A stretch of 64,000 bases of DNA from Portulaca oleracea (GCA_029582165.1 CM055871.1:27300802-27364801), one strand, 5' to 3'; positions 45,855 to 57,410 are shown, counted from the stretch's first letter. Notes: generated from the letters alone by a model not told the origin. Translations and numbers: made by a program.

Positions 45855-46010
45855 GGTGGGTGCGAGAGGCCGAAACAAAAAGTCAAACTATAAAACTATA
45901 AAAACCTATTTGATAAAATCAGTTTAGTGTTTGCGATTTTTGAAAAATGTGGTTTAGGCTTACCGAATCAATTTAACTGAAAGCCAAACCATAAAACTGT
46001 AATTACAATA
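45855..46010. mobile_element. hAT-like terminus fragment
   Basis: TAGGGGTGGGTGCGAGAGG resembles hAT MITE ends (compare TAGGGGTGTCC at 52797), followed by AACTATAAAACTATAAAAAC repeats. No second terminus found. Confidence 0.4.
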
Positions 46011-46550
46011 TTATTTACCTATTTACTCATGTTCAATAATAATCCTACTGTATTTAAAATTTTAATTAGATAATTTCTCATGATGTACGTTTGTATTATT
46101 TTTACAAAAAGCTTCAAATAATGTTTTGACAAATTTCATGAATTATGAAGAAAATTTACTGTAATTGTATATATATTTATTAAAATTAGAAAAAATTGAA
46201 AATCGGGATATAATGGGTATCAAATTTATATGGTCATGTGGGATTGTAGGATATGCATGATCTTCAAGTGAGTTGTCAAGATTAATAATGTACATGAAAT
46301 GCAAAGATGTAATATGCAAATATAACATACACACAAGAACGAAGGAACATATTTCTACATTGAAGGACATCAACATGAATGTGTTGTATGTGCATGGGAC
46401 CTCCATTATTGGGTGGTATGTCCCAATTAAGAGATATTAGTCCTGGATTTTTCTTGGCAACATGGTCCATGATTGAGAATAATTTTCATTGTCTAGATGA
46501 TGGTACGCTAAAATGATTTGATAATGATATAGTTAAATTGCATTATGTGG
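46011..46550. other. Non-coding DNA
   Basis: AT-rich. The antisense ORFs at 46143-46470 have no recognisable motif and lie in different frames over the same DNA. Confidence 0.5.
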
Positions 46551-47037
46551 TGGCATAATTATCTTATGAATATGCATCCGGTTATCTTAAATGTAAATTA
46601 ATATGATTGGTTTTTTTTTTCCGTTTGATGGCAAAATAGCATGATTGTTATATATTTTTTTGAATAGTTAGTAAAAGTTAATAAGGAAATAAATATTTTA
46701 GTTATATCAAATATCTCACATGGATATAATAGTGTTGTCTTTTAACTCCCAGGGAATATAAATAGGCTTTCTTGTTTAATGTTCCACTTGGACAAAATAA
46801 TACTAACTTATAGCTCTTTATAAATTAAAGACGTTATATGGGTTTATAAATAAATAAATTATGGACTGGACTAAACTATGCTTTGGTTAAGCTTCAATGC
46901 GAAGCATTAAACTGCACACGCGCGCAGCATGGGCTGTAGGGCTCTAGAGGCGCTCATTAGGCGCACTTGCTTGGAGCATAGGAAAGACAACACAATCAAC
47001 ATTTCTTTATTAATTTTCCTTTTATTTTTAAACAATT

Positions 47038-47091
47038 GATACAGTTGGATAGAATTAACTGTTTCAACAGTCAGTCCTATCCAATTGTATC
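47038..47091. repeat. Imperfect hairpin in unit-1-specific DNA
   Basis: GATACAGTTGGATAG (47038-47052) pairs with CTATCCAATTGTATC (47077-47091), 14 of 15. CACTACAAGAAA at about 47109 looks like a CACTA terminus, but no partner end was found. Confidence 0.7.
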
Positions 47092-47809
47092 ATGTTGTCA
47101 TCTTTATCCACTACAAGAAAGAACAAAGGGATTTATTATAAATGCATCAATCCAGGGAGCTTTATTGTATCATGGAGACACGAATTTGCATGAGGGGTAA
47201 ATCTTGTCTTAAAAATAGTGATCTGACCACGTCTCAAAGCCTTACTCAATCCCAATTTTCCTAACAATTTTAAGATAATAATATCTCACATTATCACAGT
47301 ATTTATAAATTTGTTGAGTTTTCATGGATAGGCTATAGACATCAAGCTAAGGGTCTTACATTTAATGTTCTTTTGTTGAGTTATCACAATATCTATAGTA
47401 ATATCTAACATTATGACACTATCTATAATAATATCTCACATTATGTCATATTTTAATGGTGTTGGTTATTTATTGGGCATTTTCATTATCACACTATCTA
47501 TAAATTTGTTGAGTTTTCATGATTAGGCTATAGAAACCAACGCTATTACATTTAATCCCGCCGATTATCTATGGGACATTTTAGATGAGAACAATTAAAA
47601 GCGAGTGAAAGTTTTTACGATAAGATGAGATGATAGTGGAGTGTGAGGGGGTTCACGATGGTACCTGTCTAAAAGATTTGAATGTGTAACCTCTCATAAG
47701 CACAATATGATTTTATGGGTTAGGTATGAAATTTTTTAACGTTGAAGATTTATTCAATTTCGTTTCTCTGTTTATTACTGTTGTTACCTTGGTTGTGTTA
47801 TCATGACCA

Positions 47810-48001
47810 TAGTTATTAAAATCTCAATCCTAATCTACGATCCTACGATTTTATGATCCAAAATTCTCAATGTGATTCTACTATCTACATTCCAATTCAC
47901 GATCCTACTATCTACATTAAGATTCATGATCCTATGTAGGCTAATTCCGATCCTAACTACCCTATGAATCCGAGTTTAGATCTCGATTTCAACAACCTTG
48001 A
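47810..48001. mobile_element. Small MITE present only in unit 1
   Basis: TAGTTATTAAAATCTCAATC at left pairs imperfectly with GATCTCGATTTCAACAACC at right. Flanks TCATGACCA (47801-47809) and TCATGACTA (48002-48010) form a duplicated target. Unit 2 has one ATCATGACCATGG at the same place (about 49938), the empty site. It contains repeated GATCCTACTATCTACATT text. Confidence 0.8.
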
Positions 48002-48288
48002 TCATGACTATGGCAGATCTTATTCTAACCAGATGTAAAGAGCTAAAAGGGGAACTACATTCCTTATTCCTTTCATTTTCATTGGTTGTGAGTCCCGTGA
48101 TGCCGCGTCATTGGCTATTATTGGCTTATAGCTAGGGCTTATGAAACCTTGGCCATGTTTAAAGAGTTTGCGGGGTTAAAGAAACATTCCCCTGTTGTTA
48201 CTTTTGCGAGTGTTAGAAATTCGGTGCCTAGGAACCAAACTGTGCCGCCTTCTACTTATCCTATCATGCCCCTTGTCTTACCAAGTAG

Positions 48289-48560
48289 TATCTGTTAATG
48301 GAAAAGACCACCAATTCTACTCTATTTGTGTTGATAACTTGTCTACTAATTTAGATATGGCTGCTTTAAAGAGGTTTTTTGGTGATTGAATTTGGTCATG
48401 TTGTAGATGTTTATATCCCTCCTAAAGAGGGGAAAAGTAGTTGAATGAAATTTGGGTTTGTAAGGCATCATCAGAAATCAGACAGAGACAGAGTTATTAG
48501 CAAGCTGAATGAACTGATGGTGAATGCCAACAAATTTATTGTCTCTAAGGCTAAATATTG
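48289..48560 (+). pseudogene. Broken RRM fragment, LINE ORF1-like (unit 1)
   Basis: The reading frame gives FYSICVDNLSTNLDMAALKRFF (RNP2 strand and following helix). After a stop and frameshift at about 48388 it gives GHVVDVYIPPK, then MKFGFVRHH (RNP1), DRVISKLNELM and NKFIVSKAKYW. This is the order of one RNA-recognition motif. RRMs of this style occur in ORF1 of the plant BNR-type L1 LINEs and in SR-like host proteins. A LINE origin is inferred. At least two lesions make it non-coding. Confidence 0.65.
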
Positions 48561-50254
48561 GAAAAAATTGTTGTCTAAATCTGATGGCCACAAGAGAAAG
48601 GTGTGGACATGAATCCCCAAACAACTTACTGATCAATATGTTGCGATTGATCCCCCTCTGGATAAGATTAGATGGTCTATTGAGGTGGTTGAAAACAACC
48701 TTATGAGTCCTCCGTGTAACCCAATTACTCCCCCTAGTGATGACTCTGTTAACTAAGTGGATTTTGATTGAACTATCTCAAAATCATCTATACAATTATG
48801 AGTCACCCTAGAGTTGTCACAAGCATCCCTATTTCTCATGGCATTAGAACTCTATACCACGGATTGCACTAGCCATATTGCAGTTAAATGTTGATGTGGA
48901 AGACAGTAAGGAGACTAACTTCGTGTGAATTCACTCTAAATATGATATACGATCATCTAGGTCTTGAGGATTCCATCTTTGAGGACAAAAAAACATAGGC
49001 CAAAAGAAAGAGAATTGACGAAGAAGGCTTTGTTGAAAACTAAATGGCGAACAAATATAGAAGCATTTCAAAGGGCTAAATCAACCTCTAATGAAGCTAC
49101 TAGAATAGACAAGAAAATGGTGACATTGATGTACGTGGAAATAGCATGTAGGTTGTGATAACTAGTAGTAATTAACATTGGTATGTCAATCTTTAATGAC
49201 CAAGTTGAAGATGTGGAACACTTCAAATTAAGAGGAAGCTAAAAATGAAAAAGAAGACATAATGATTGATCTTATTTAGAACACACTACAATTAACATTG
49301 GCATAATTATCTTATGAATATGCATCTGGTTATCATAAATGTAAAATAACATGATTGGTTTTTCTTTTCGTTTGATGGCAAAATAACATGACTATTACAT
49401 ATTTTAAGATAATAATATCTCACATTATCACACTATCTATAAATTTGTTGAGTTTTCATGGATAGGCTATAGACACCAAGCTAAGGCTCTTACATTTAAT
49501 GTTCTTTTGTTGAGTTATCACAATATCTATAATAATATCTTGCATTCTCACACTATCTATAATATAATGATATCTCACACTATGTCATATTCTAATGGTG
49601 TAGGTCATTTATTGGGCATTCACATTATCACACAATCTATAAATTTGTTGAGTTTACATGGATAGGCTATAAACACCAAGGCTTTTACACTTAATAATGT
49701 TAGTTATTTATTGGACATTTCATATGCGAACAAATAAAAGCGAGTGTAAATTTTAAAGATAAGACGACACGACAATGGAGTGTGAGGGGGTTCATGATGG
49801 TACCTGTCTAAAGGATTCAAATATGTGACCCCTCATGTACATAATATGATTTGATGGGTTTGGTATGAAATTTGTTAACGTTGAAGAGTTATTCAGTTTC
49901 GTTTCTGTTTAGTACTGTTGTTGTTTTGGTTGTGTTATCATGACCATGGTCGATCCTGTTCTGACTAAATGTAAAGAGCTAAAAGGGGAACTACGTTCCT
50001 TATTCCTTTCATTTTCATTGGTTGTGAGTCCCGTGATGTTGCGTTATGGGCTATTATAGGCTTATAGCTAGGGCTTATGAAACCTTGGCCATGCTAAGAG
50101 GGTTTGCGGGGTTAAAGTGTTTGTTTAATTCCTTTATTGTTGTTTCTGCAAGGACTAGAAATTCAGTGCCTAGGAACCAGACTGTTCCACCTTTTACTTA
50201 TCCTGTCATGCCCATGTCTTACCAATACTTGTATATATTAATGGAAAAAAAAAC

Positions 50255-50490
50255 CCAAATTCTACTCTATTACTGTTGATTATTTACCTACTAATTTAGA
50301 TGTAACTGCTTTAGGTTTTTTGGTGATCGAATTGGGTCATGTTGTAAATGTTTATATCCCTCCTAAAGAGGGGAGAAGTAGTGGATTGGAATTTGGTTTG
50401 TAAGACATCATCGAAAATTTGTCGAAAATAGAGTTATCAGCAAGCTGAATGAATGGATGGTGAATGCCCCAACTTATTGTCTTTAGGGCT
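50255..50490 (+). pseudogene. Broken RRM fragment (unit 2)
   Basis: Same RRM as the unit-1 copy, with YSITVDYLPTNLDVTAL, GHVVNVYIPPK and the RNP1 region EFGL/GFV split by a frameshift at about 50395. Its lesions differ from those in unit 1, for example a deletion after VTAL at about 50313. Confidence 0.62.
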
Positions 50491-51240
50491 AAATATTGGA
50501 AAAGATTGTAGTCTAAATCTGATGGCCACAAGAGAAAGGTGTGGAAATGAACCCCTAAACAACTTACTAATCAATATGTTGCGGTTGATCCCCCTCAGGA
50601 TAAGATTAGAGAGTCTATTGAGTTGGTTGAAAACCACCTTATGAACCCTCCGTATAACCCAATTTACCCCCTAGTGACGACTCTGTAAACTCGGTGGATT
50701 TTGATCGAACCATCTCAAAATCATCTGTGCAGTTATGAGCCACCCTAGAGTTGTCACAAGCATCCCTATTTCTCAAGGTATTAGAACTCCATACCATGGA
50801 TTGCATAAGCTATTGCAGTCAAATATTGATATAGAAGGCAATGAGGAGACTAACTTCGTGTGAATTCACTCTAAATATGATATTCCTCTAGGTCTTGAGG
50901 ATTCCATCTGTGAGGACACCAAAGCACATACCAGAAGAAAGAGAATTGATGAAGAAGGCTTTGTTGAAAACTAAATGGCAAACAATTATGGAAGCATCTC
51001 GAAGGGATAAATCAACCACTAATGAAGCTACTGGAATAGACAAGAAAATAGTGACATCAATGTGAAAATAGCACGCGGGTTGAGTTAACTACTAGTAACA
51101 TTAGTATGTCAATTCTTAATGACCAAGTTGAAACTGTGAAACACTTCAAATCAAGAGGAAGCCAAAAATGAAAAAGAAGAGATAATGATTGATCCAATTC
51201 AGAGCACATTGCAATGTTGTAGAGTTTGTTCTTGTACTTA

Positions 51241-51467
51241 ACTCTTGATCTTGCTCGTACTACATTGAGAGACTCTTATACTTAAGCCTCATCAGTTTGG
51301 AACATACATCTTTCAAACTAGGACCTAGTTTACATTCAAACTTGTCCGATTCACTGATTTTAAAGTTCAAATGTAAATCTGATGACCATACTCAATTCTT
51401 TTTCAAATTAGATAAAATCGAAGTGTCAAATTGAATAAATTTTTGACTGAGCTAAACAATTTTTTCC
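51241..51467. other. Non-coding spacer
   Basis: No feature recognised between the duplication and the Mutator-like element. Confidence 0.5.
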
Positions 51468-52705
51468 CAAAAGTTTACTCGGAGGTACCCCAAATTTTGG
51501 GGAATCTATGTTTTGGTGCCCCAACTTTCAAAACTCATTTTGGGTACCCTTACTTTTTGGGTTAGTAATTATAAGGTGCTTTTTCTAGCTAAAGTTTTAA
51601 CCGTTTTGTTAACTGACCGAAACACCCTTACTTGTTGTAAGAGAAAGACGCTCTTGCCCTTCCGAAAACTCGCGTTTACTATCTGCATTAAGACTGTGTT
51701 CGACGATAGTGTTTGGGGTGGCGTTTAGCGTCTTGATCAATTCAAAACTCTAATTGCATGAATATTACCGTTCGGTAAGCTAGCGTTTCAAGGAGCGTTT
51801 AACGTTTTAGGTAGCGTTTTGTGAAACGTTAATAAAGTTAACGTTTAACGTTTGAAGTAATGTTTCATATTTTTCGGTCAAAAATACCCTTTGAAAATTT
51901 TATCTTTGGAAATTCTTGATATCTTTTTATGTCAATTTACATTAATCTGTTAATTCAACTGCTAAATTTACTGAACACGATTCTCATTTGAACAGTCATA
52001 TGCTATCTGCCACTTAAACCGTTATCCGCTGCTTAAACCGCTGTCTGCTACATAAACCTCTATCCGCTATCTAAAGCACTAATTTTGCCGAATATGGCCT
52101 AAATGCTTCTACCAAACTAGAGTCACCTCTCTCACTTCCATCGAGACTCAATTCCCTTTCCCTTTCAATCTCCATGTTGTGCTTCTTCTGCTACCTCAAA
52201 TAGAGTTTCGTAGAGGACAATCAAATTGGGAAAGAAAGTTTTGGTTTTTTTTTTGTTTGTGATGTCGGATTATTGCAGACTGTGAAGAAAAGCAAAATGC
52301 CATTGTCAACCTCCCAATGCAGTCCACTATGGTTAGTTAACCAAACACATACCTTCACTGACATTTCCCCAAACTTCCTTTCAATTTCTTCCACTGCTGT
52401 TGCTTGTGAGGGAAAGAGAAGAAGGCAGAGAAACAACATTTTTTTTTGGGGGGGGGGGGGGGAGGTGGCTTTCTTCTCTACAAGAGCAAATGAATGAAAT
52501 TTAGGTTTTGTAGCAACCAAAGGGTATTTCAGGTCCATAATCGAATTCCCACCTAAAATTTATCGGAAACTTCAATACTTTGGTCAGAAAAGTACCTAAT
52601 AATTCCTAACCAAAAAATAAGAATGCCCTGAAATGAATTTTGAAAAAGCGGAATACTAAAATATAATTTTCTCAGATTTTGAGGTAGCTTTAAATAATTT
52701 TTTTT
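51468..52705. mobile_element. Long Mutator-like element, copy D, with internal cargo
   Basis: Its ends (CAAAAGTTTACTCGGAGGTA left, GAGGTAGCTTTAAATAATTT right) belong to the family of the ~350-bp MITEs at 8046, 9464 and 30079, but it is 1238 bp. Flanks ATTTTTTCC and ATTGTTACC agree at 7 of 9, a decayed 9-bp target duplication. Inside are a nested element (51690-52095) and about 400 bp unlike the small copies, including an antisense ORF at 52538-52221 (105 codons) with ERKFGEMSVKVCVWLTNHSG. That text is unrecognised. It may be captured host DNA, as in Pack-MULEs, or simply ancestral interior. Confidence 0.7.
51690..52095. mobile_element. Nested hAT-like element inside copy D
   Basis: Left TTAAGACTGTGTTCGACG and right CGAATATGGCCTAA are inverted matches. 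Internal GCTATCTGCC and TTAAACCGCTGTCTGC text is the reverse complement of the 29352-29752 element. Target duplication unclear. Confidence 0.55.
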
Positions 52706-52797
52706 ATTGTTACCATAAGACGGAACTTGTGGAACCAACAAATAAGAGAAGTGTATGGTCAACTACTAGTAAGGTTGCATGGGGTGGGGTTGTAGGT

Positions 52798-53222
52798 AGG
52801 GGTGTCCATGGTTAATCTAAACCGCAAATCGAAACCGTAAACCGGTAAAACCAAACCGGTTAAACCGGTTAACCGGTTGGTATTTTATATTTTTATGGTT
52901 TCGGTTAACCAAATCGGTATATGCGGTTTAGGTTTCGGTTTTTAATTTTGGAAAATCGGTTAACCGGTTATATATAATTTTTTAAAAAAAACCCAAAAAA
53001 ACCTAAACCCTAACCTAAAAAAATTCGGAAATTGGAGCAAACCGTGGTTAACCGCATTGTCAATGCGGTTAACCGCCGGTTTAGGTTTCGTTTAGGTTTC
53101 CGATTTTCAAAAGCAGTTAACCGCTTTAGGCGGTTACGGTTTAGGTTTGGAAAAACTTAAAACCGCAAAAGCGGCAAAGCGGTTAACCGTAATAGCGATT
53201 AACCGCTTTTGGACACCCCTAA
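52798..53222. mobile_element. hAT MITE rich in AACCGGTTAA palindromes
   Basis: Ends AGGGGTGTCCA and TGGACACCCCTAA, with exact 8-bp target duplication TTGTAGGT at 52790-52797 and 53223-53230. The interior is almost wholly built of AACCG/CGGTT words, for example AAACCGGTTAACCGGTT, and GCGGTTAACCG. No ORF. Confidence 0.93.
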
Positions 53223-53230
53223 TTGTAGGT

Positions 53231-54777
53231 ACCTTCTAGAAAAGTAACAAGAACCTTCATTGGTGGTGGGAGGAGGTCTACTTGACGCAAGCTAGCTAGC
53301 TAGCTAGCACCAGCTGCAAACCTCCTACCTTGGCCCTATCTGGCTATCTTTATAATTTAAATGTTTTTTCTTCTTTAATGTTTTCTTCTGTGTTGGACAA
53401 ACTTGACTTTAGAAGGTCAATAATTCACGCTCGTCTACTATGTCGTTCGGCCGTATGTTTCTTTTTCATCGCCCCTTCCTCCTACGTACCTCCATCCTAA
53501 GACTCTACGGCATTCATCTATTGGAGGAAATACATATTTCTCTTTTCTTTAATTCATTTCTATTATTATAGGCCATATTTTTTAATTTACAACTAAAATT
53601 TTATTTACTTTATTTCTCTTTATTACCTTATTTATTTTTATCTTATCTATTCTAACATTATGTATATACCTTACATAATTTATATTTAAAATTTATTCAT
53701 TTAATAAATGATGTGAATGATCCTGTCAAATATCTTATTAAAAATTATAAAATATATATTTAAAAATTTATATATTCAAGTGATTTGATTTATCTTACGT
53801 ATTTATTCCATGTTCTATTACTTTTTTTATTACTTATCTTACCTATTTATACTTATCTTACTTACATTGTCTTTTATTTACCAACGAAAAGAACATGGTA
53901 TTTCAATTTACTAAAATTTTATGATGGATTTCAAAAAAATTAAATAGAAATATTTATATGTGCAGTGGTAGGTAGTCCTAGTAGTAGAAAGCTTACAGCC
54001 AAACCAGTAATCTACTAATCTTGAGTGTAGTCTGTCGATGCTATTTTTATAAGGATCGAAAAGATTTAAGTATGGACAATCTTAACTAGATAAATGTTGT
54101 TATTCGTGAGAAAATTGGTTCCTTAATCAGGTTTTGTTTGGTTACTGGAAAATTAATATAAAAAGATATTTTTGTATCTCCTCACTAGAAAAAGTTTAAT
54201 ATAAAAAGTCTCTTTTTCTTTGTCAGCCCTCACTTTCATTTTCTTCAACCCTTCTAGTCTATCATTTGTTTATGCATGATCAACAAAATTTGTTGTGTTT
54301 CTACACTTTCCTCTCAAATTAGAAGGAAAATATTATTTGATAAATTAATTAAATTTTCCATGATTATTTTCATACAGTCGTTCATCAATTTTGTTTTTCT
54401 TTTTGTAAAATTAAATGAATAAAATAAGTTAAGTTCAATTTCTTTCTTTCCATTTCATTCTATAAGAACCAAACAGAACCTTAAGATCCACATCCAAATT
54501 TTGTCTTTACATTATGAGGTTGAAAACCTTTCTAGAAACAAGAGTATCAAGGTGTGTTATTGTGAAATATGATTCCCAAGGTTCTAGTAGATGATTGATT
54601 TATTATTTATATTAATAAGGTGCATATTCTTTTTAGGGTTATTGGAATTAAATAAATTAATATTTAGGATAATTTTGATACAACAAACTGATCTTTAAAA
54701 TTTAGACTGGACAGTGTTATTGAGGTGTCAAAGAAATATATATGAATTACTGGATTTTTTTAAGCTATGTGTCTAAA
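53231..54777. other. AT-rich intergenic DNA
   Basis: A (GCTA)n microsatellite of about 20 bp lies at 53289-53309. Otherwise no gene or element recognised. Confidence 0.5.
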
Positions 54778-55040
54778 TGTAACCTCACATGTATGGTTAG
54801 GTGTGTGAATTTAACCTTGCATGTATGGTTAGAGTTGAGATTTAAAAGAGTAAAATTATTTTTGCATCACCAAAGTGTACATTTCTTTTATGAAGCTCTT
54901 TTCTTTGAGAACTCTACAATTAATTGTGTTTAGCTTGGAGTAATAGAGGAATGGGTAACCAATTTATAAGTCATTCGTCAATATTTAAAGTCGTTTCTGA
55001 TAATGTCCATGGTCTAGGAGGAGTACGTCAGAACAGTGTA
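54778..55040 (+). mobile_element. Degenerate Cassandra solo LTR
   Basis: Starts TGTAACCTCACATG, contains the 5S-like run GAGAACTCTACAAT...TTAGCTTGGAGTAATAG...GAATGGGTAACC (54906-54960), then ATTCGTCAATATTTAAAGTC and GATAATGTCCATGG, the same order as the LTRs at 33.9-34.6 kb. No second LTR is nearby. Confidence 0.75.
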
Positions 55041-55136
55041 GTAAATCCCTTTTTTCCCTTAAGAACCGGAGTTGAAACTATAAATTTATAATGAATTCTT
55101 ATTCGTATACATTTCATAGTAACTCTTATATGAGGC

Positions 55137-56917
55137 CAGGGGCAGATCTTAAGGGGGGCCAGCCAGGGCCATGGCCCACCCCATGATTTTTTTTAAAAAA
55201 AATTAAAATTAATTACTTTACTATCTATAAATAAAATTAGAATTAACAAATATAACTTTATTTTTCCATATAATATAGATACGAAAACACAAAGTATTCT
55301 AACAGTAACTTATCAGTTTTGAAAACTAAATAAAATTTCAAAGTACAATTTTCTCTCTCTATATCACTTTCAATGGTCACTTTTAATCTTCCTCTCTTTC
55401 TCACTCCCCCCTCAATTCATCTATGGACCTGACATTTGCATCAGCAATTATACGGAAGGACCGAGTGTATATAGCATAGTACATTCGGTAAAAATATGCA
55501 TTCAAGGTGGGAAAATATATATTCAAGGTGGGAAAAACTGCATTGCGTAAGGAAAAATATACATCCAAGTTGAGAAAATATCCAAGTTGGGAAATTATCA
55601 TGATACACTCATATCATCATAATTATGCATCCAAGGTAGGAAAAACTGCATTGCGTAAAGGAAAATATGCATCCAAGTTGGGAAAATAGTCGAAAAATTA
55701 TCATGATACACTCATATCATGATAATTCTACATCCAAGGTGAGAAAAACTGCATTGCGTAAGAGAAAATATGCATCCAAGTTGGGAAAATATCCAAGTTG
55801 GGAAATTATAATGATATACTCATATCATGATAATTTTGCATCCAACTGTGCATTGTGTAAGGGAAAATATATGATGCTGCGATAAATATACATTGCAGTG
55901 CTTGAATACTGCACCTAAGTCTGGAAAACATGCATGACATGATAGAAAATTTATCACCAATTGTGCATTGTGATATGCATCCAAGGTGGGAAAAACTGCA
56001 TTGCGTAAGAGAAAATATGCATCCAAGTTGGGAAAATATCCATGTTGGGAAATTATCATGATACACTCATATCATAATAATTCTGCATCCAAGGTGGGAA
56101 AAACTGCATTGCGTAAAGGAAAATATGCATCTAAGTTGGGAAAATATCCGAGTTGGGAAATTATCATGTCGTACACTCCTAGCACGATACACTCGGTGTT
56201 ATATCATAATTTGCACATTTGCATCCCTCTCTCTCCCTCAAATCACCTTCAAATTTTGCAAATTGCAATTGAAATTTGGAAGAAGACAAAAGTGCACAAT
56301 ACCCACCAAAAGGTACTTACATTAATATCTAATATTTACGTTGTTATTTTTGTTGACCATTCAATCTTTCTAGCACATTTTGTTAATTAATCAAATTAGT
56401 ATTTATTTGTTAATAAAGTACTAGTCATATAAATTGTTTTAAGTGTGATTGTTGGGTATCTTTTGGTTTAATTAAATTAGTGCATATAATAATAGTAAAT
56501 TATGTTTTGAAGTTTCAGTTATTTGCCTTTAAATTTATCAATTTGGATAATAGATGAATTTGCTGATATGGATAAGAGAAAATTAAGGCTAAAGTAATGG
56601 CGTATGATTATTTTTAAAAATTTTGAAAGTTGACATTCATCATAATATTGCGTTTGTGTCGCATGTTAATTTAGTTGTCATTTTTGTTGGTCATGATTTG
56701 GAGCATCAAAGGTATGTGTGGATATATATATCATGCATTTTGGTAGTTACATTTATGCATGGTGATTATTGTAGAGAGCACTTTCAGTGTATGTTTTCTT
56801 TCTATTTCCCATTTTAGCTAATTAATTAAGTCAATTAGTGAAAATATGTTAATTTTTATATGAAATGATTTTTTTTTGTTCGGCCCTCCTTAACAAAAAT
56901 GTCTGGCTCCGCCCCTG
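55137..56917. mobile_element. Non-autonomous hAT-type element (1.78 kb) enclosing a tandem array
   Basis: Ends CAGGGGCAGATC and GGCTCCGCCCCTG, with exact 8-bp target duplication TATGAGGC at 55129-55136 and 56918-56925. The CAGGGGCGGAGC-type end and 8-bp duplication fit the hAT superfamily. No transposase is visible; the interior holds the 108-bp array and AT-rich DNA (56170-56870). Confidence 0.85.
55520..56169 (+). repeat. 108-bp tandem array, about six copies
   Basis: Units start near 55520, 55628, 55731, 55839, 55978 and 56086, with spacing 108, 103, 108, 139 (a degenerate stretch) and 108. Each unit has CTGCATTGCGTAA, AAAATATGCATCCAAGTTGG and the fold-back ATTATCATGATACACTCATA followed by TCATGATAAT. 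Because 108 is divisible by three, one plus-strand frame stays open over several units, giving a 36-residue Lys-rich translated repeat (VGKTALRKGKYASKLGKYPS and on) at 55507-55689, 55667-55885 and 55986-56390. I regard the frame as a by-product unless transcription is shown. Confidence 0.9.
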
Positions 56918-57229
56918 TATGAGGCCTCTCAGCATAAATTTATCGTGAGACATATAATTTTGCGGTGACTTTTTATAAATATAAAGGTGACTAATAATTT
57001 ATTTGGACTGATTCTGGGAAAGTTATATCCCTAGCAAAATTATTAATGACATTCGTATTAAAAAATGATTCTAATATTACTTATTAATAATTATAAAATA
57101 TTAAAAATTATCATCTTGTAAAAAGTTCATCTCAATGAATTTACGTAAGATGACCTCATACTAAAAATTGTCTGCATTTTAAAAATGTAAGATAGATTCA
57201 TACTATCATAAATCATGATTAGGTTTGTA

Positions 57230-57410
57230 TCTGAATCGAGGCGGCGTGTAAGCTGCACGGGTTTGACTTAGTCAAAGCTTGGATCGAGCTCGGTTTGGCC
57301 AAAGTTTGGCTCGGCTCGAGGTCGACTCGGATGTCTTCCTAGTCGAGCCTGACCCTAGAGGGACTCACCTCCGGCTCGACTGGCACGACTCGTTTAAGTA
57401 TTTAAGTAGG
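57230..57410. mobile_element. GC-rich hAT-like fragment with GGCTCGAC words
   Basis: AGCTCGGTTTGGC, GGCTCGGCTCGAGG and CTCGACTGGCACGACTCG words in an otherwise AT-rich region resemble interior sequence of hAT MITEs. Termini not found. Confidence 0.4.

Larger units (their letters stand above)
46551..51240. repeat. Large tandem duplication (2.75-kb and 1.94-kb units)
   Basis: Unit 1 starts GGCATAATTATCTTATGAAT at about 46551 and unit 2 repeats that start at about 49297. Both carry TTAAGATAATAATATCTCAC, GAGCTAAAAGGGGAACTAC, the RRM remnant, and an end reading AAAAATGAAAAAGAAGA. Unit 1 has about 600 bp extra (46665-47265) and a 192-bp insertion (47810-48001). Divergence of a few percent to tens of percent shows the duplication is not recent. 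Confidence 0.9.

Noticed and set aside
47109..47120. CACTA transposon end (CACTACAAGAAA), also CACTACTACAAAA at 13429
   Set aside because: No matching inverted end or 3-bp duplication was found for either, so these are isolated matches.
52975..53015. Interstitial telomere repeat (AAACCCTAACC)
   Set aside because: Only one or two partial units, inside a hAT MITE whose word composition produces them.
54742..54933. Small plus-strand ORF
   Set aside because: It lies across the degenerate Cassandra LTR and has no motif; its composition follows the repeat.
55520..56169. CRISPR-like array
   Set aside because: Units are contiguous 108-bp repeats without unique spacers, in a plant transposon.
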